A stretch of DNA of 7,833 nucleotides, from assembly GCA_028709985.1 (NCBI GenBank), contig JAQUTB010000064.1, positions 1-7,833 on the forward strand, written 5' to 3'. Positions 1-6,339 of the stretch are shown here, piece after piece. Source of the stretch: Dethiosulfovibrio sp. GTDB taxonomy: Bacteria > Synergistota > Synergistia > Synergistales > Dethiosulfovibrionaceae. Both the position numbers and the translations under genes were made by a program. The notes beneath the pieces are model-generated. The model did not search any database, was not told the origin of the DNA, and worked only from the letters and a program-made list of their open reading frames with translations. The first letter of the stretch is position 1; each line of letters begins with the position of its first letter.

Positions 1-1219
1 CTATCACTATTCGGGCAACGCTATCCTCCCTTGATGGCAGGTTATACATGAGATCCAGCATCCTGCCCTCCAGGATGGTGCGAAGCCCTCTGGCTCCGGT
101 GTTCTTCTCCAACGCCTTCTGGGCGACCAGTCTCATGGCGTCCTCGGTAAACTCCAGTGCCACTCCCTCCAGCTCGAAAAGCTTCTGGTATTGGCGTATC
201 AGGGCGTTTTTCGGCTCGGTGAGTATTCTCACCAGGGCGTCTTCATCGAGCGATTCCATCGGCACGAGAACCGGCAACCGGCCGATTATCTCCGGGATAA
301 ACCCATACGCCATGAGATCATCCGGTTCAGCTTGACGAAGAAGGTCGTAATCCTTGCCCTTGACGGTCTTTCTTATCTCACCGCCAAAACCGATAACCTT
401 TTTGTTGACCCTCTTGGCCACGACGTCCTCAAGACCGTCAAAAGCACCGGCGCAGATGAAAAGGATATTACTGGTGTCTATCTGTAAAAAATCCTGATAA
501 GGGTGCTTTCTTCCACCTTTGGGCGGAACGTTCGCGACGGTACCCTCAAGTATCTTGAGCAACGCCTGCTGAACTCCCTCACCGGATACGTCTCTGGTTA
601 TAGACGTAGACTCGGATTTTCTCGTTATCTTGTCTATCTCGTCTATGTATATTATGCCCCTCTCAGCGGCAGCTATGTCGTAATCTGCCGCCTGTAGGAG
701 CCTCACCAGTATGTTCTCCACGTCCTCACCTACGTAGCCAGCCTCGGTAAGGGTGGTAGCGTCGGCTATAGCGAAAGGCACGTTAAGCTTTTTGGCCAGA
801 CTCTGAGCCAAAAGGGTCTTGCCTGAGCCGGTCGGTCCGGTCAGAAGCAGATTGCTCTTTTGTATCTCTACGTCCCCGTCCTTCTCAAGGTTGTTCTGGA
901 TTCGCCTGTAATGGTTATATACAGCGACCGATACAGCTTTTTTAGCGTGTTCCTGGGATATAACGTAACGGTCCAAATAGGACTTTATCTCCTTGGGTTT
1001 AGGTATAGAGGTGAACTCAAGGTTGGAATCGCCGTCGATCGCGGACTCTCCTGTGATCTGGTCTTCCTGTAGTAACAAAGAACACAGGTTTATGCATTCG
1101 TTACATATATAGACGCCAGGTCCTGCGATAAGCTTTAACACCTCTTCCTGCGTCTTTCCACAAAAAGAACAGCGAATGCCTCTCTCACCGGTCCTGTTTA
1201 TATCGTTAAAATTTTTCAT
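1..1219 (-). CDS. clpX: ClpX, ATP-dependent unfoldase of the ClpXP protease (3' end cut by window)
   Basis: ClpX is a cytoplasmic AAA+ hexamer that recognises, unfolds and threads proteins into ClpP. The frame is open from ATG at 1219 to the window edge, giving 406 residues; the E. coli protein has 424, so only the extreme C-terminus is missing. Visible in order: N-terminal zinc finger C17-x2-C20 and C39-x2-C42; Walker A GPTGSGKT at 128-135; pore loop GYVG at 161-164; Walker B IIYIDEID at 189-196; RKH pore loop at 237-239; the ClpP-docking IGF loop at 276-278; sensor-2 GARGLR at 375-380. The IGF loop means it is a true ClpP partner. AAGGAGG lies 7 nt before the ATG. It follows clpP by 114 bp, a gap that holds an inverted-repeat cluster, and is probably co-transcribed with tig and clpP. 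Identification is secure. Confidence 0.97.
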   Translation of the reverse strand, partial: MKNFNDINRTGERGIRCSFCGKTQEEVLKLIAGPGVYICNECINLCSLLLQEDQITGESAIDGDSNLEFTSIPKPKEIKSYLDRYVISQEHAKKAVSVAVYNHYRRIQNNLEKDGDVEIQKSNLLLTGPTGSGKTLLAQSLAKKLNVPFAIADATTLTEAGYVGEDVENILVRLLQAADYDIAAAERGIIYIDEIDKITRKSESTSITRDVSGEGVQQALLKILEGTVANVPPKGGRKHPYQDFLQIDTSNILFICAGAFDGLEDVVAKRVNKKVIGFGGEIRKTVKGKDYDLLRQAEPDDLMAYGFIPEIIGRLPVLVPMESLDEDALVRILTEPKNALIRQYQKLFELEGVALEFTEDAMRLVAQKALEKNTGARGLRTILEGRMLDLMYNLPSREDSVARIVI

Positions 1220-1241
1220 GCTTTATCCTCCTTGGGATTCG

Positions 1242-1314
1242 ACAGATAAAGGTATCTGACAGCTAGGTCACAATGCACAGATAAGGGATACCCAACAAGG
1301 GCTCCCTTATCTGT
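1242..1314 (-). promoter_or_regulatory. Inverted/direct CAGATA repeat cluster in the clpP-clpX gap (two hairpins)
   Basis: Arms 1277-1288 (ACAGATAAGGGA) and 1303-1314 (TCCCTTATCTGT) are perfect 12-bp complements around a 14-nt loop. A second small hairpin, CAGATA at 1243-1248 and TATCTG at 1253-1258, has a 4-nt loop. The same core occurs four times in 73 bp, two direct and two inverted, so arms from the two hairpins could also pair with each other. No T-run follows either stem in the clpX direction, so an ordinary intrinsic terminator is unlikely. It may be an mRNA processing or stability element, or paired operator half-sites controlling clpX separately from clpP. The structure is seen; the role is inferred. 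Confidence 0.6.
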
Positions 1315-1333
1315 ACGGCCATTGAGCCGGGCA

Positions 1334-1912
1334 TTATCGTCTATCGATGACTTTATCCACAAGGCCATAGGCCAATGCTTCTTCCCCCGACATATAGTAG
1401 TCTTTCTCTGTGTCGCTCTCAACGACCTTGAAATCTTTGCCTGTGTGCTTTGCGAGAATCTTATTCAAGGTCTCTTTCGTGTGCAATATCTCTCTCATCT
1501 GGATCTCCATATCTGAGGCCTTACCTCTAGCGCCTCCCCAGGGCTGATGGATCATGACCCTGCTGTTGGGCAAAGAGATTCTCTTGCCGGAGGTTCCAGC
1601 GGCCAAAAGCACCGCAGCCATGCTGGCCGCGATACCGACCACTATGGTTGAAATATCGCACTTTATGTACTGCATGGTATCGTAGATGGCCAAACCTGAT
1701 GTGGTAGATCCACCTGGCGAGTTTATGTAGAAGTATATATCCTTGTCGGGGTTATCGCTCTCCAGAAAAAGCATCTGAGCGATAACCGAATTTGCAAGAG
1801 GATCGTTGATCTCATCCCCGATAAAAACGATCCTGTCCTTAAGCAGCCTGGAGTATATATCGTAGGAACGCTCACCTCTGCCAGTCTGTTCTATGACGTA
1901 AGGGACATACAT
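1334..1912 (-). CDS. clpP: ClpP, ATP-dependent Clp protease proteolytic subunit
   Basis: ClpP is a cytoplasmic serine peptidase that forms a double-heptamer barrel and degrades proteins fed in by ClpX or other Clp ATPases. The 192-residue product has the usual mature length and no obvious propeptide. The catalytic triad falls exactly at E. coli numbering: Ser97 in GIAASMAA (93-100), His122 in MIHQPWGG (120-127), Asp171 in TEKDYYM. Other family blocks are YFYINSPGG (60-68) and the C-terminal [13 protein letters not shown]. The residue before the AAS motif is Ile where many ClpPs have Gln, a tolerated variation. ATG at 1912 is preceded by GGAGG with a 7-nt spacer, with a second GGAGG 5' of it. 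The start lies 22 bp beyond the tig stop, so the two are probably one transcript. Confidence 0.97.
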   Translation of the reverse strand: MYVPYVIEQTGRGERSYDIYSRLLKDRIVFIGDEINDPLANSVIAQMLFLESDNPDKDIYFYINSPGGSTTSGLAIYDTMQYIKCDISTIVVGIAASMAAVLLAAGTSGKRISLPNSRVMIHQPWGGARGKASDMEIQMREILHTKETLNKILAKHTGKDFKVVESDTEKDYYMSGEEALAYGLVDKVIDRR

Positions 1913-1934
1913 AGGGATACCTCCGTTCCTCCGT

Positions 1935-3203
1935 CTAGTTGAGCTTATTCTCCTCTATATTGACCTTTTCCATCATGGCGCTCAGGGTTTTCCTGAGACG
2001 GATCTCGTTTGCCATACCGTTTATACGGTCTTTATCCTTGAGCAACGCCTTACGCACCGTATCAACCGCTATGCCGTAAAGCCCAGAAAGCCTGGTGAAT
2101 TCCTCGTCAAGGTCCTCCTTGGATATATCTACTCCAAGATCCTTGCCGTAAGCCTCCAGAACCAGGAACTCTTTTACGTCAGCCTCAGCCTTCTTATAGA
2201 TATCATCGCCGGACGGGGAGGGCTCGTTTCTCTCCTCGTATGATTTGACGATATGGGCCTTCTGTCTCTCTATCATAGAGACAGGAACCTCAACGGAGGA
2301 TCCCTCAACAGCCTTGGAAATCATCTCTGTCTCCGCTACCCTACGACCTTCCTCGTCCATCCGAATCTGTATCTGCTCTCTCACTTTATCCTTCAGAGAG
2401 GAGATCTCGCCATCGTCTCCCATTACCTTTTTAGCGAAATCGTCGTCCAGATCTGGAAGGACCCTTTCCTGGACCTCTTTGACGGAGAAATGATATTTTG
2501 CCGTCTTACCAGCCAACTTTTCATCTCTGTAGTCCTGATCTATGGTTACCTCCGCATCCCGTTCCTCCCCGATTTCGACTGCCGTAAGGACGTCCATTAT
2601 CTCCGGTTTCAGTCCTTCAGAGTTAAGCTCAAAGGAGTGGGTCTCCGCGGGATGGGACACCAGTTCCTGTCCATCGCTATCCACGACCACAGTGGTATAA
2701 TCCGCGACCACCACGTCGCCAAGGGAGCTTTTCCTGTACACTGTCTTCAGAGAAGAGTGCTCCCGTCTAAGATCCTCCACCGCTTTGTCGACGACTTCAT
2801 CGGTGACGACCATCTTATTAAGTGTCACGTTTATTTCGGACAGATCGGCCAAAGTCACCTCCGGCTCGACCTCGAAGACAACGGTGATCTCGACGTCCTG
2901 GCCTTCCTTTAAGGTATCAACCTTGACGTCTGGGTCCTCTATAAGGTCTAAGTCGTAGTCGTTGGTCAACTCTCTAAGGATGGAGGGGATCATCTCCTCC
3001 ATCGACTCAGCTAGGATTGCCTCTTTGCCAAAACGGAGATCAAGCACCTTTTTAGGAGTCCTGCCCTTCCTGAACCCCGGAATGGAGACGTTCTTGGACA
3101 GCCTGTCGTAGGTTTTTGATACCTCTTTAGATAGATCCTTTTCCTCTACAACTACCTTTATCGTTACTATGTTCTTTTCCTGTGACAAGATCTCTGATCT
3201 CAC
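1935..3203 (-). CDS. tig: Trigger factor, ribosome-bound nascent-chain chaperone
   Basis: Trigger factor sits at the ribosomal exit tunnel and shields emerging chains. I place the start at GTG 3203 (422 aa): AAAGGGG lies 9 nt upstream, and the product then begins [11 protein letters not shown], like the family. The TTG at 3212 would add three residues but directly abuts the AAAGGGG. Domains: N-terminal ribosome-binding domain with the signature GFRKGR near residues 43-48; an FKBP-like domain roughly 161-243; then the charged helical C-terminal chaperone region containing [13 protein letters not shown]. coli length is 432. The FKBP loop is degenerate: IPGFE of active enzymes is replaced by KPEIM, so proline isomerase activity is doubtful. 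It heads the tig-clpP-clpX cluster, the classical order, and has its own upstream promoter. Confidence 0.96.
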   Translation of the reverse strand: MRSEILSQEKNIVTIKVVVEEKDLSKEVSKTYDRLSKNVSIPGFRKGRTPKKVLDLRFGKEAILAESMEEMIPSILRELTNDYDLDLIEDPDVKVDTLKEGQDVEITVVFEVEPEVTLADLSEINVTLNKMVVTDEVVDKAVEDLRREHSSLKTVYRKSSLGDVVVADYTTVVVDSDGQELVSHPAETHSFELNSEGLKPEIMDVLTAVEIGEERDAEVTIDQDYRDEKLAGKTAKYHFSVKEVQERVLPDLDDDFAKKVMGDDGEISSLKDKVREQIQIRMDEEGRRVAETEMISKAVEGSSVEVPVSMIERQKAHIVKSYEERNEPSPSGDDIYKKAEADVKEFLVLEAYGKDLGVDISKEDLDEEFTRLSGLYGIAVDTVRKALLKDKDRINGMANEIRLRKTLSAMMEKVNIEENKLN

Positions 3204-3250
3204 GAGGAGCAACCCCTTTCAAGACATACTGTATCAAAAAGCACCAAGGT

Positions 3251-3278
3251 AGTATATCACAAACCACCATGATGCCAA
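3251..3278 (-). promoter_or_regulatory. Sigma70-type promoter for tig-clpP-clpX
   Basis: On the minus strand the -35 TTGGCA (3273-3278) and -10 TATACT (3251-3256) are separated by 16 bp. The bases before the -10 read TGA, giving an extended -10 (TGn). Transcription would begin near 3244, leaving a leader of about 40 nt before the GTG at 3203. No CIRCE or CtsR-type heat-shock operator is visible nearby. Confidence 0.7.
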
Positions 3279-3315
3279 ATAATCGCTATAATCACTGACG
3301 ACTTAGCTCCTCGCG

Positions 3316-3711
3316 CTACTCCACCGATGAAGCTATCCTTCTGAGCACCTCGTTTGAAGCAACGATAGCCCTTTCGTATCTCTCGAATAACCCCTCGAAT
3401 AGCTCGACCTTGGAGTCCCGTCCTGCTTGACCAAGATCCATCAGACACTCGACCGAATCGCTGCTGCCCAGGGATCCTAAACTTCCCTCTATGGTATGAA
3501 CCATCCGACGCACCTCAAGAGGATCTCCCCATGCCACAGCAGAACGAAGCCCCTCGTGCATCTCATCGTAGTGAGTTAAAAATATAAGAGCAAGCTCAAC
3601 GCCCAAAGACCTATCTCCACCGGCCATGGCGACAAGACGTCTCTCCCTCTCAGATTGGGTATCGGACAAACTAAACACCTCACTGACCTCAAAGGATACA
3701 AAACCAAGCAT
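3316..3711 (-). CDS. Small stand-alone Hpt (histidine phosphotransfer) domain protein
   Basis: The 131-residue product carries one helical Hpt domain from about residue 30 to the end, with no kinase, receiver or membrane segment. The acceptor motif is MVHTIEGSLGSLG around His72, matching the family pattern H-x-(L/I)-K-G-S-x-G-x-(I/L)-G except that the usual Lys three residues after His is Glu. Hpt proteins pass phosphate between receiver domains in phosphorelays; no partner kinase or regulator lies in this window. The start is uncertain: ATG 3711 has no ribosome site and would leave a leader of under 10 nt from the likely promoter, while TTG at 3669 has GAGGTG 6 nt upstream and would give 117 residues. 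It precedes tig by about 100 bp on the same strand, but tig has its own promoter. The family call rests on one motif and the helical composition. Confidence 0.75.
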   Translation of the reverse strand: MLGFVSFEVSEVFSLSDTQSERERRLVAMAGGDRSLGVELALIFLTHYDEMHEGLRSAVAWGDPLEVRRMVHTIEGSLGSLGSSDSVECLMDLGQAGRDSKVELFEGLFERYERAIVASNEVLRRIASSVE

Positions 3712-3726
3712 AAAGCGACTTAGCCG

Positions 3727-3755
3727 ATTCTACCATAAAAACAAAAATAAAACAG
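3727..3755 (-). promoter_or_regulatory. Probable extended -10 promoter for the Hpt gene
   Basis: The minus strand shows -10 TAGAAT (3727-3732) preceded by TGG, an extended -10. The -35 position (3750-3755, CTGTTT, 17-bp spacer) is poor. It lies in a T-rich stretch between tRNA-Leu and the Hpt gene. Initiation would fall near 3720. Confidence 0.5.
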
Positions 3756-3838
3756 GGAATTTAAGGAAAAAACAGAGAGGTGTTTGCAGTACGAGGGAAG
3801 GAAGCAGGGCCACTAAAGTACAAGAAGGTCGCGAAGAA

Positions 3839-3922
3839 TGGTGCGAGAGAGGGGACTTGAACCCCTACGCACAAGGCACTGGATCCTAAGTCCAGCGTGT
3901 CTACCAATTCCACCACTCTCGC
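3839..3922 (-). tRNA. tRNA-Leu (anticodon UAG)
   Basis: The acceptor stem GCGAGAG/CTCTCGC is perfect, with discriminator A and an encoded CCA (84 nt). The anticodon loop CTTAGGA, closed by CTGGA/TCCAG, gives UAG, reading CUA and other CUN codons. The long variable arm marks a class II tRNA, as expected for Leu. It is the last gene of the eight-tRNA cluster. No GC-rich hairpin plus T-run follows it, so termination is unclear and read-through towards the Hpt gene is possible. Confidence 0.96.
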
Positions 3923-3940
3923 GCAGGCATTGGGAAGAGA

Positions 3941-4016
3941 TGGTGGACCGTACAGGAATCGAACCTGTAACCCCCTGATTAAGAGTCAGGTGCTCTGCCT
4001 ATTGAGCTAACGGTCC
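3941..4016 (-). tRNA. tRNA-Lys (anticodon CUU), copy downstream in the operon
   Basis: The acceptor is GGACCGT/ACGGTCC, with A73 and encoded CCA (76 nt). The anticodon loop CTCTTAA gives CUU, reading AAG. It differs from the neighbouring Lys copy at only two bases, which form one acceptor pair (C4-G69 here, U4-A69 there). Confidence 0.96.
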
Positions 4017-4023
4017 CAATTTT

Positions 4024-4099
4024 TGGTGGATCGTACAGGAATCGAACCTGTAACCCCCTGATTAAGAGTCAGGTGCTCTGCCTATTGAGCTAACGATCC
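4024..4099 (-). tRNA. tRNA-Lys (anticodon CUU), copy upstream in the operon
   Basis: The acceptor is GGATCGT/ACGATCC, with A73 and encoded CCA (76 nt). Loop CTCTTAA gives anticodon CUU. It is separated from the second Lys gene by only 7 nt. The two are near-identical tandem duplicates with a compensated acceptor pair. Confidence 0.96.
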
Positions 4100-4112
4100 T
4101 AAAAAACAGAAA

Positions 4113-4190
4113 TGGGGTGAGTGAGGGGACTTGAACCCCCGACCTCTGGATCCACAATCCAGCGTTCTAACCAACTGAACTACACTCACC
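4113..4190 (-). tRNA. tRNA-His (anticodon GUG), with encoded G-1
   Basis: The anticodon loop TTGTGGA, closed by CTGGA/TCCAG, gives GUG. The acceptor GTGAGTG/CACTCAC is extended by G-1 (base 4190) opposite C73 (4116), the identity pair of bacterial tRNA-His, and CCA is encoded. I include G-1 in the gene, giving 78 nt. Confidence 0.96.
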
Positions 4191-4211
4191 ATGAGAGAGA
4201 AAAATCCTTGA

Positions 4212-4288
<77 letters not shown>

Positions 4289-4296
4289 AAAAAAAA

Positions 4297-4372
4297 TGGA
4301 GCGGAAAACGGGACTCGAACCCGCAACCCCCAGCTTGGAAGGCTAGTGCTCTACCAATTGAGCTATTTCCGC
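4297..4372 (-). tRNA. tRNA-Gly (anticodon UCC)
   Basis: The acceptor is GCGGAAA/TTTCCGC, with U73 and encoded CCA (76 nt). Anticodon loop CTTCCAA gives UCC, reading GGA and GGG. The anticodon stem CTAGC/GCTGG includes one G-U pair. A run of eight T on the minus strand directly follows the CCA, before tRNA-Arg. Confidence 0.96.
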
Positions 4373-4391
4373 ATACCGGCTGACATATTAT

Positions 4392-4469
4392 TGGTCGGGG
4401 CGAAAGGATTCGAACCTTCGACCCCCTGCTCCCAAAGCAGGTGCGCTAACCAGACTGCGCTACGCCCCG
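4392..4469 (-). tRNA. tRNA-Pro (anticodon UGG)
   Basis: The acceptor CGGGGCG/CGCCCCG is perfect, with A73 and encoded CCA (78 nt). Anticodon loop TTTGGGA, closed by CCTGC/GCAGG, gives UGG. It is the second gene of the operon, 13 nt after tRNA-Ala. Confidence 0.96.
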
Positions 4470-4482
4470 AACGTGGGTCGAT

Positions 4483-4557
4483 TGGTGGAGCTGGGGGGAT
4501 TCGAACCCCCGGCCTATTCCTTGCGAAGGAATCGCGCTCCCTCTGCGCCACAGCCCC
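4483..4557 (-). tRNA. tRNA-Ala (anticodon CGC)
   Basis: The acceptor is GGGGCTG/CAGCTCC with the G3-U70 wobble pair that identifies tRNA-Ala; A73 and CCA are encoded (75 nt). Anticodon loop TTCGCAA, closed by ATTCC/GGAAT, gives CGC, reading GCG. It is the first gene after the operon promoter and is head-to-head with rqcH, whose product uses tRNA-Ala in other bacteria. The isoacceptor reported for B. subtilis RqcH is UGC, not CGC. Confidence 0.96.
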
Positions 4558-4578
4558 TGCTCTTGCAAGACGGCGATA

Positions 4579-4607
4579 ATTTTACTCATATCGGTCCATC
4601 TTGTCAA
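4579..4607 (-). promoter_or_regulatory. Strong sigma70-type promoter of the tRNA operon
   Basis: On the minus strand, -35 TTGACA (4602-4607) matches consensus, followed by a 17-bp spacer and -10 TAAAAT (4579-4584). Initiation would fall near 4572, about 15 nt before tRNA-Ala. No other comparably good promoter is seen between the tRNAs, so all eight probably form one precursor. Confidence 0.85.
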
Positions 4608-4629
4608 GGGCTCCAAAAAAGATTAGTCT
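4601..4629 (+). promoter_or_regulatory. Weak candidate promoter for rqcH, back-to-back with the tRNA promoter
   Basis: On the plus strand, TTGTCA (4601-4606), a 17-bp spacer and TAGTCT (4624-4629) form a weak promoter. Its -35 overlaps the -35 of the divergent tRNA promoter almost base for base because TTGTCAA is nearly self-complementary to TTGACAA. The -10 matches consensus at only three positions, so the call is tentative. Confidence 0.3.
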
Positions 4630-4689
4630 ATAGCGATGGGGAAACGCCCTCGAGCAAACTGGCAAAAGCCGAAATGGAGGAAAACAACT

Positions 4690-6339
4690 ATGAGATACGG
4701 ACCGGAAATAGTGGGGGTCTTGGCACAGGCTTTATCGAAAAGGCTGGAGGGGGCCTCAATTCAAAGGGTTGATGGGGGAAAGGACTGGACCATACTAAAA
4801 ACCGGGAAAGACGGGCTTTTTATATCCTGGTCACAGGACAATTTTGGGGCGTCGCTGACCGGGGAGAGCAGCTCAATAGCCAAATCTCTGGGAGCTGTAA
4901 GGGGAGGTATATCCCTCGCCCTGTCCAAATACATAGTCGGAGCTAAGATAAAGAGGGTATATCAGAGAGACCAAGATAGAATCATGTGCGTGGAATTTTA
5001 TAGATACGTTGGAGCAGGGATAGGATCCAAGACGACCTTGGTCGCAGAGTTCATGGGGAGGCTCAGCAACCTTATACTGATCGATGAAGACGAGCGTATC
5101 ATAGAGTCGGCTAGACATGTTCACCCTGATGTCAACAGATACAGAACCATCCTGCCTGGAATCGTATATCAGACACCCCCCCCCCTGGAGGGGATATCCA
5201 TAACATCGGTCTCGATTAAAAACATCGAAAGATATCTAAAGTCTCCCATCGGGATAGGCAAGGTACTGGCGTCCAGAGTGGATAGAGAGATGAGTGAAGG
5301 ATTTGTCTCCAAGGAGGAAATCGTCAGTGGCATGGATATGATCGTTAGCGGAGACGAGTCGCTGTTGCTTCAGGATATAGGGGGGTATATATCCCTATGG
5401 CCATGGATCTTACCTGAGGCCATAGAAATACCTAAAAACATAATGACAGTAGTCCAAGATCATATTCTGGAGTCCTCTAAAAACAGGAAAAGAGATGATT
5501 TAATCAAAAAAGGAGTTAAGGCAATACGAAAAGAGATCAAAGGGCTTTGTCGTCACATCGACGGCCTGAAAAATCAGCTTAAGATGGCGGAAGAGGCAAA
5601 TACCCTGAAGGAAAAAGGAGAAGCGATACTTTCCAACATAAAAAAAATACCATCTAGATCAAAATCAGTTAACCTCATTCATTGGGACAGCGAAGGGAAA
5701 GAAATGACCCTCCATGTAGACCTTGATCCTTCTCTCGACCCATCACAGAACGCAAGAAAATACTTTAAAAAATACAAGAAATATAGCTGTGACAAAGACA
5801 TAGTATCAAAAAAATTATTCGACTTAGAGCTAATTTTAGAGGCCCAAATGACCCAGATAGAGACAATCGAGTTAATAGAGGACATTCAAGTTCTGAGGGA
5901 TTTGGTATCGGAGAGCTCGACCAACAAGGTCAAGGTAGACCGCAAAAAGACCTCGGAACCGGCTCATCTTACCTACCAGTTCGGCGAGGCCCTTTTTTTG
6001 GTCGGTTTAAGCGAGAAAAGCAATAGATTTGTGACTTTTAAATCCGCTGGACCGAATGATATATGGTTTCACGTCCACGAGGCTCCTGGATCTCACGTGA
6101 TAATGAAAAATCCCCCTAACGATCCACAGCTTCTCGAGCTAGGGATCAAAATAGGAGCGTCGTTAGCCCTGCATTATTCCAAAAACGCCGGCAAAGAACA
6201 CAGACCGGTTGACTATACCTATAAAAAGCATGTCAGGCACATTCAAGGAGCTGGACCAGCTCAGGTGACCTACAAAGAAAGCAAGTCTATATCTATAGAC
6301 CACCTTTTCTGGAAAGAAGCTCTTTCAGGGACGAAATAA
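4690..6339 (+). CDS. rqcH: RqcH, NFACT-family ribosome-associated quality-control factor
   Basis: RqcH (Rqc2/NEMF/FbpA/YloA family) binds large ribosomal subunits blocked by a nascent chain and recruits tRNA-Ala to add an alanine tail without mRNA. ATG 4690 has GGAGG 9 nt upstream; the in-frame ATG at 4636 lacks a good site and adds a non-family basic stretch. The product has 549 residues, typical for the family. Visible in order: NFACT-N with the essential Asp-Arg pair at 96-97 (DQDRIMCVEF) and EFMGRLSNLILID (120-132); RTILPGIVYQTPP (152-164); a helix-hairpin-helix near 175-205; a coiled-coil arm about 255-405 interrupted by DLDPSLDPSQNARKYFKKY (344-362); NFACT-R about 430-535 with DIWFHVHEAPGSHV (457-470) and VDYTYKKHVR (507-516). 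The gene contains a run of ten C. It is divergent from the tRNA operon and overlaps the convergent synthase gene by 47 bp. Confidence 0.95.
   Translation: MRYGPEIVGVLAQALSKRLEGASIQRVDGGKDWTILKTGKDGLFISWSQDNFGASLTGESSSIAKSLGAVRGGISLALSKYIVGAKIKRVYQRDQDRIMCVEFYRYVGAGIGSKTTLVAEFMGRLSNLILIDEDERIIESARHVHPDVNRYRTILPGIVYQTPPPLEGISITSVSIKNIERYLKSPIGIGKVLASRVDREMSEGFVSKEEIVSGMDMIVSGDESLLLQDIGGYISLWPWILPEAIEIPKNIMTVVQDHILESSKNRKRDDLIKKGVKAIRKEIKGLCRHIDGLKNQLKMAEEANTLKEKGEAILSNIKKIPSRSKSVNLIHWDSEGKEMTLHVDLDPSLDPSQNARKYFKKYKKYSCDKDIVSKKLFDLELILEAQMTQIETIELIEDIQVLRDLVSESSTNKVKVDRKKTSEPAHLTYQFGEALFLVGLSEKSNRFVTFKSAGPNDIWFHVHEAPGSHVIMKNPPNDPQLLELGIKIGASLALHYSKNAGKEHRPVDYTYKKHVRHIQGAGPAQVTYKESKSISIDHLFWKEALSGTK
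5176..5185 (+). repeat. Homopolymeric C10 tract inside rqcH
   Basis: Ten consecutive C encode part of Thr-Pro-Pro-Pro-Leu (residues 162-166), in the family block that normally reads PG-x-x-Y-x-x-PP. A one-base slip would truncate RqcH early. The frame is intact here. Confidence 0.9.

Noticed and set aside
2253..2912. A 219-residue plus-strand open frame opposite tig
   Set aside because: It has no ribosome site or recognisable domain and lies wholly within a clear tig coding frame; it looks like a shadow.
4289..4296. T8 run on the minus strand after tRNA-Gly as a terminator
   Set aside because: The preceding structure is the tRNA itself and three more tRNA-type units follow without a new promoter; it is more likely a processing spacer.
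6248..6262. Palindrome GAGCTGG-A-CCAGCTC in rqcH
   Set aside because: A 1-nt centre prevents a hairpin, and the codons encode the conserved GAGPAQ stretch of the NFACT-R domain.
6285..6300. Near-palindrome with GTCTATA arms at the synthase stop codon
   Set aside because: Arms are AT-rich with a 2-nt centre and no T-run; it cannot form a good terminator and lies in coding sequence of both genes.
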